A DNA stretch of 6,560 bases, taken from contig URGI01000090.1 of NCBI GenBank assembly GCA_900547315.1, positions 1 through 6,560 on the forward strand. Reading direction: 5' to 3'. The position numbers were made by a program, and so were the translations under genes. The stretch is from an uncultured Eubacteriales bacterium. GTDB lineage: Bacteria > Bacillota > Clostridia > Oscillospirales > Oscillospiraceae. Shown one piece after another: positions 5,754-6,560 of the stretch. Within the stretch, counting starts at the first letter, position 1. The number at the start of each line of letters is the position of its first letter. Under the pieces are notes generated by a model, which was not told where the DNA came from, did not search any database, and saw only the letters and a list, made by a program, of their open reading frames with translations.

Positions 5754-6560
5754 GTTACTGATAACATGGACACGGAAAACCTTGTCCTCGCGGCCTTTTG
5801 AGGACTGGATCAGCGTGTTTTCGATATTTTCCGTGCCTTCACTAAAATTTGCGGCGTCCTCCGTTTCTGTGGGGAGCTTCCCGCAGCGTAGCAGCGTGTC
5901 GATGTCGGTTTTGAGCTTAATTTCCAGGTGATCTTCAAAGACGAGGATCTTGTCGATCAGCAGCTCCAGGTCGTTTCGCTCCAGCTTGTCCTTTTCCAGA
6001 ATGTCGCGGAACACGTCGATGGCGGTCTTGGCCACGCGGTTCACCTGAATGATGGTGTTGCGCTTGTCGCTCAGCAGGTCGATCTGGTGGTTGATGCCGT
6101 CGATCTTCTTCTGGAGGTCGGCTTCCATCTCGTCATACAGCGCCTCGATGGAGGCTTCCTGCTCGGGCTTTTTCATGATCTCCCGGATGCGCTGGCGCTT
6201 CGTGACCTTCAATTCCTCGGTGAGATCGGCCAGCACTGCTGCCAGATTGTCCGCAGACTGTTCCGTTTCCGCCACCTGCTCGGTCTCGCGCTTTAATTCC
6301 TCGTTGAGCTGCTCGAGCATGGCGGCGGAGCTGTCCGCCAGCTTCCGCACATAGCTCTTCAGCAGCTCGTCCAGCCGGTCAACGCGGATATGGTGGCTAG
6401 TGCAGCCTTTCAGACCACGACGGTGATACGTCCCGCAGGTGTAGGCGGGGGCCAAATCGCTGCGGCTCATGGCGAACAGCGGGCTGCCGCAGTCGCCGCA
6501 CTGCAAAAAACCGGAGTACACATTGTCGTTGATTTTGACGCCGCGATAGTTATTGCGGCT
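5301..6560 (-). CDS. Large serine recombinase C-terminal part fused in frame to SpoVT; 5' end beyond window
   Basis: The frame is open to the window edge (419 codons, counted from there); the N-terminal resolvase catalytic domain is not in view. Residues 14-60 are a recombinase zinc ribbon with Cys21, Cys24, Cys42 and Cys53 (CGDC, YTCGTYHRRGLKGC). A long coiled coil (about 75-165) follows, then the hallmark end region of the family (LLIDKILVFEDHLEIKLK, 200-217). This matches site-specific recombinases of the TnpX/TndX type, which cut and rejoin attachment sites of mobile elements. From about residue 270 (GDPLEIFTDKDGE) to the end the sequence is instead SpoVT: KKYSPIGELSDFA (286-298), DKPISQQL (334-341) and the C-terminus TVASFLGKQMES. 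The chimera most simply arises from insertion of an element into spoVT with no stop codon before the junction. A GTG at 6519-6521 is internal, not a start. Confidence 0.9.
   Translation of the reverse strand, partial: SRNNYRGVKINDNVYSGFLQCGDCGSPLFAMSRSDLAPAYTCGTYHRRGLKGCTSHHIRVDRLDELLKSYVRKLADSSAAMLEQLNEELKRETEQVAETEQSADNLAAVLADLTEELKVTKRQRIREIMKKPEQEASIEALYDEMEADLQKKIDGINHQIDLLSDKRNTIIQVNRVAKTAIDVFRDILEKDKLERNDLELLIDKILVFEDHLEIKLKTDIDTLLRCGKLPTETEDAANFSEGTENIENTLIQSSKGREDKVFRVHVISNGDPLEIFTDKDGELIFKKYSPIGELSDFAAQICDSLRKATDGIVAVSDRDSVIAIAGGAKRELMDKPISQQLAAVMESRSVYRQESGGSSMPVVADDEKYCVSIAAPVISEGDLMGCVMFITPRNSIPCEELEYKLAQTVASFLGKQMES
5743..5756. other. Candidate attachment-site core (crossover at GA)
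   Basis: On the minus strand AACGG-CGAC-CCGTT is a 5-bp dyad exactly centred on a GA dinucleotide (5749-5750). It coincides with the point where protein similarity changes from recombinase to SpoVT (codons for Asn-Gly-Asp-Pro). TnpX (Tn4451) and TndX (Tn5397) recombine at GA dinucleotides, which is established for those enzymes. Placement of the crossover here is inference, since the partner site is not visible; if attP and spoVT share more sequence the true core could shift by some tens of bases. Confidence 0.5.
5749..6560 (-). mobile_element. Right end of an integrative element in spoVT (rest outside window)
   Basis: The recombinase gene abuts a host gene fragment, the usual arrangement at one end of an element mobilised by a large serine recombinase. 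Only about 800 bases are visible, all of them recombinase coding sequence, so cargo and type (conjugative element, phage or transposon) are unknown. By rough count the ~150 bases next to the junction are nearer 50% GC than the ~60% of the spoVT fragment. Confidence 0.75.

Noticed and set aside
6519..6521. GTG as the start of a separate 406-aa protein
   Set aside because: The frame continues open to the window edge with typical recombinase sequence upstream (YRGVKINDN), so the gene begins outside the window.

Overview
The window looks like chromosome of a GC-rich, endospore-forming member of the Clostridia (Firmicutes), probably a gut or related anaerobe. The evidence is a SpoVT sporulation regulator fragment, strong GGAGG Shine-Dalgarno sites, a Tn4451/Tn5397-type large serine recombinase, and RlmI-like methyltransferase and EcsA-like ABC families typical of that group. 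Every gene I can support is on the minus strand, so the text is best read from high to low coordinates. Long plus-strand open frames are GC-driven shadows.

Layout in transcription order. (1) 6560-5301: the C-terminal part of a large serine recombinase (zinc ribbon plus coiled coil; the catalytic domain lies beyond the window) runs without a stop into residues ~31-178 of the sporulation regulator SpoVT, then ends at a strong intrinsic terminator (5262-5300). This looks like the right edge of an integrative element inserted in spoVT. The join falls at a Gly-Asp-Pro codon triplet. The DNA there (5743-5756) is a short dyad centred on a GA dinucleotide, the crossover dinucleotide of TnpX/TndX-type recombinases. 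(2) 5166-3937: an RlmI-like PUA/SAM rRNA methyltransferase with its own promoter and terminator. (3) 3785-181: an apparent four-gene operon encoding a two-TM SPFH (band 7) membrane protein, a 65-aa ribbon-helix-helix protein, an ABC ATPase and a 12-TM ABC-2 permease. Gaps are 4 and 18 nt, followed by an 8-nt overlap. Its promoter carries two identical 8-bp palindromes 11 bp apart over the -10 element, a good candidate operator for the ribbon-helix-helix protein. (4) 110-34: tRNA-Asp(GTC) with encoded CCA, a near-consensus promoter, and a hairpin just downstream.

The most interesting part is the spoVT junction. It may be an intervening element in a sporulation gene, conceptually like the skin element in sigK but in a gene that acts in the forespore. 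The integrated recombinase has also acquired the whole SpoVT sensor (GAF) domain as a C-terminal tail. Whether this is a regulated, excisable element or simply a gene-disrupting insertion cannot be settled from this window, because the other end of the element is not present.
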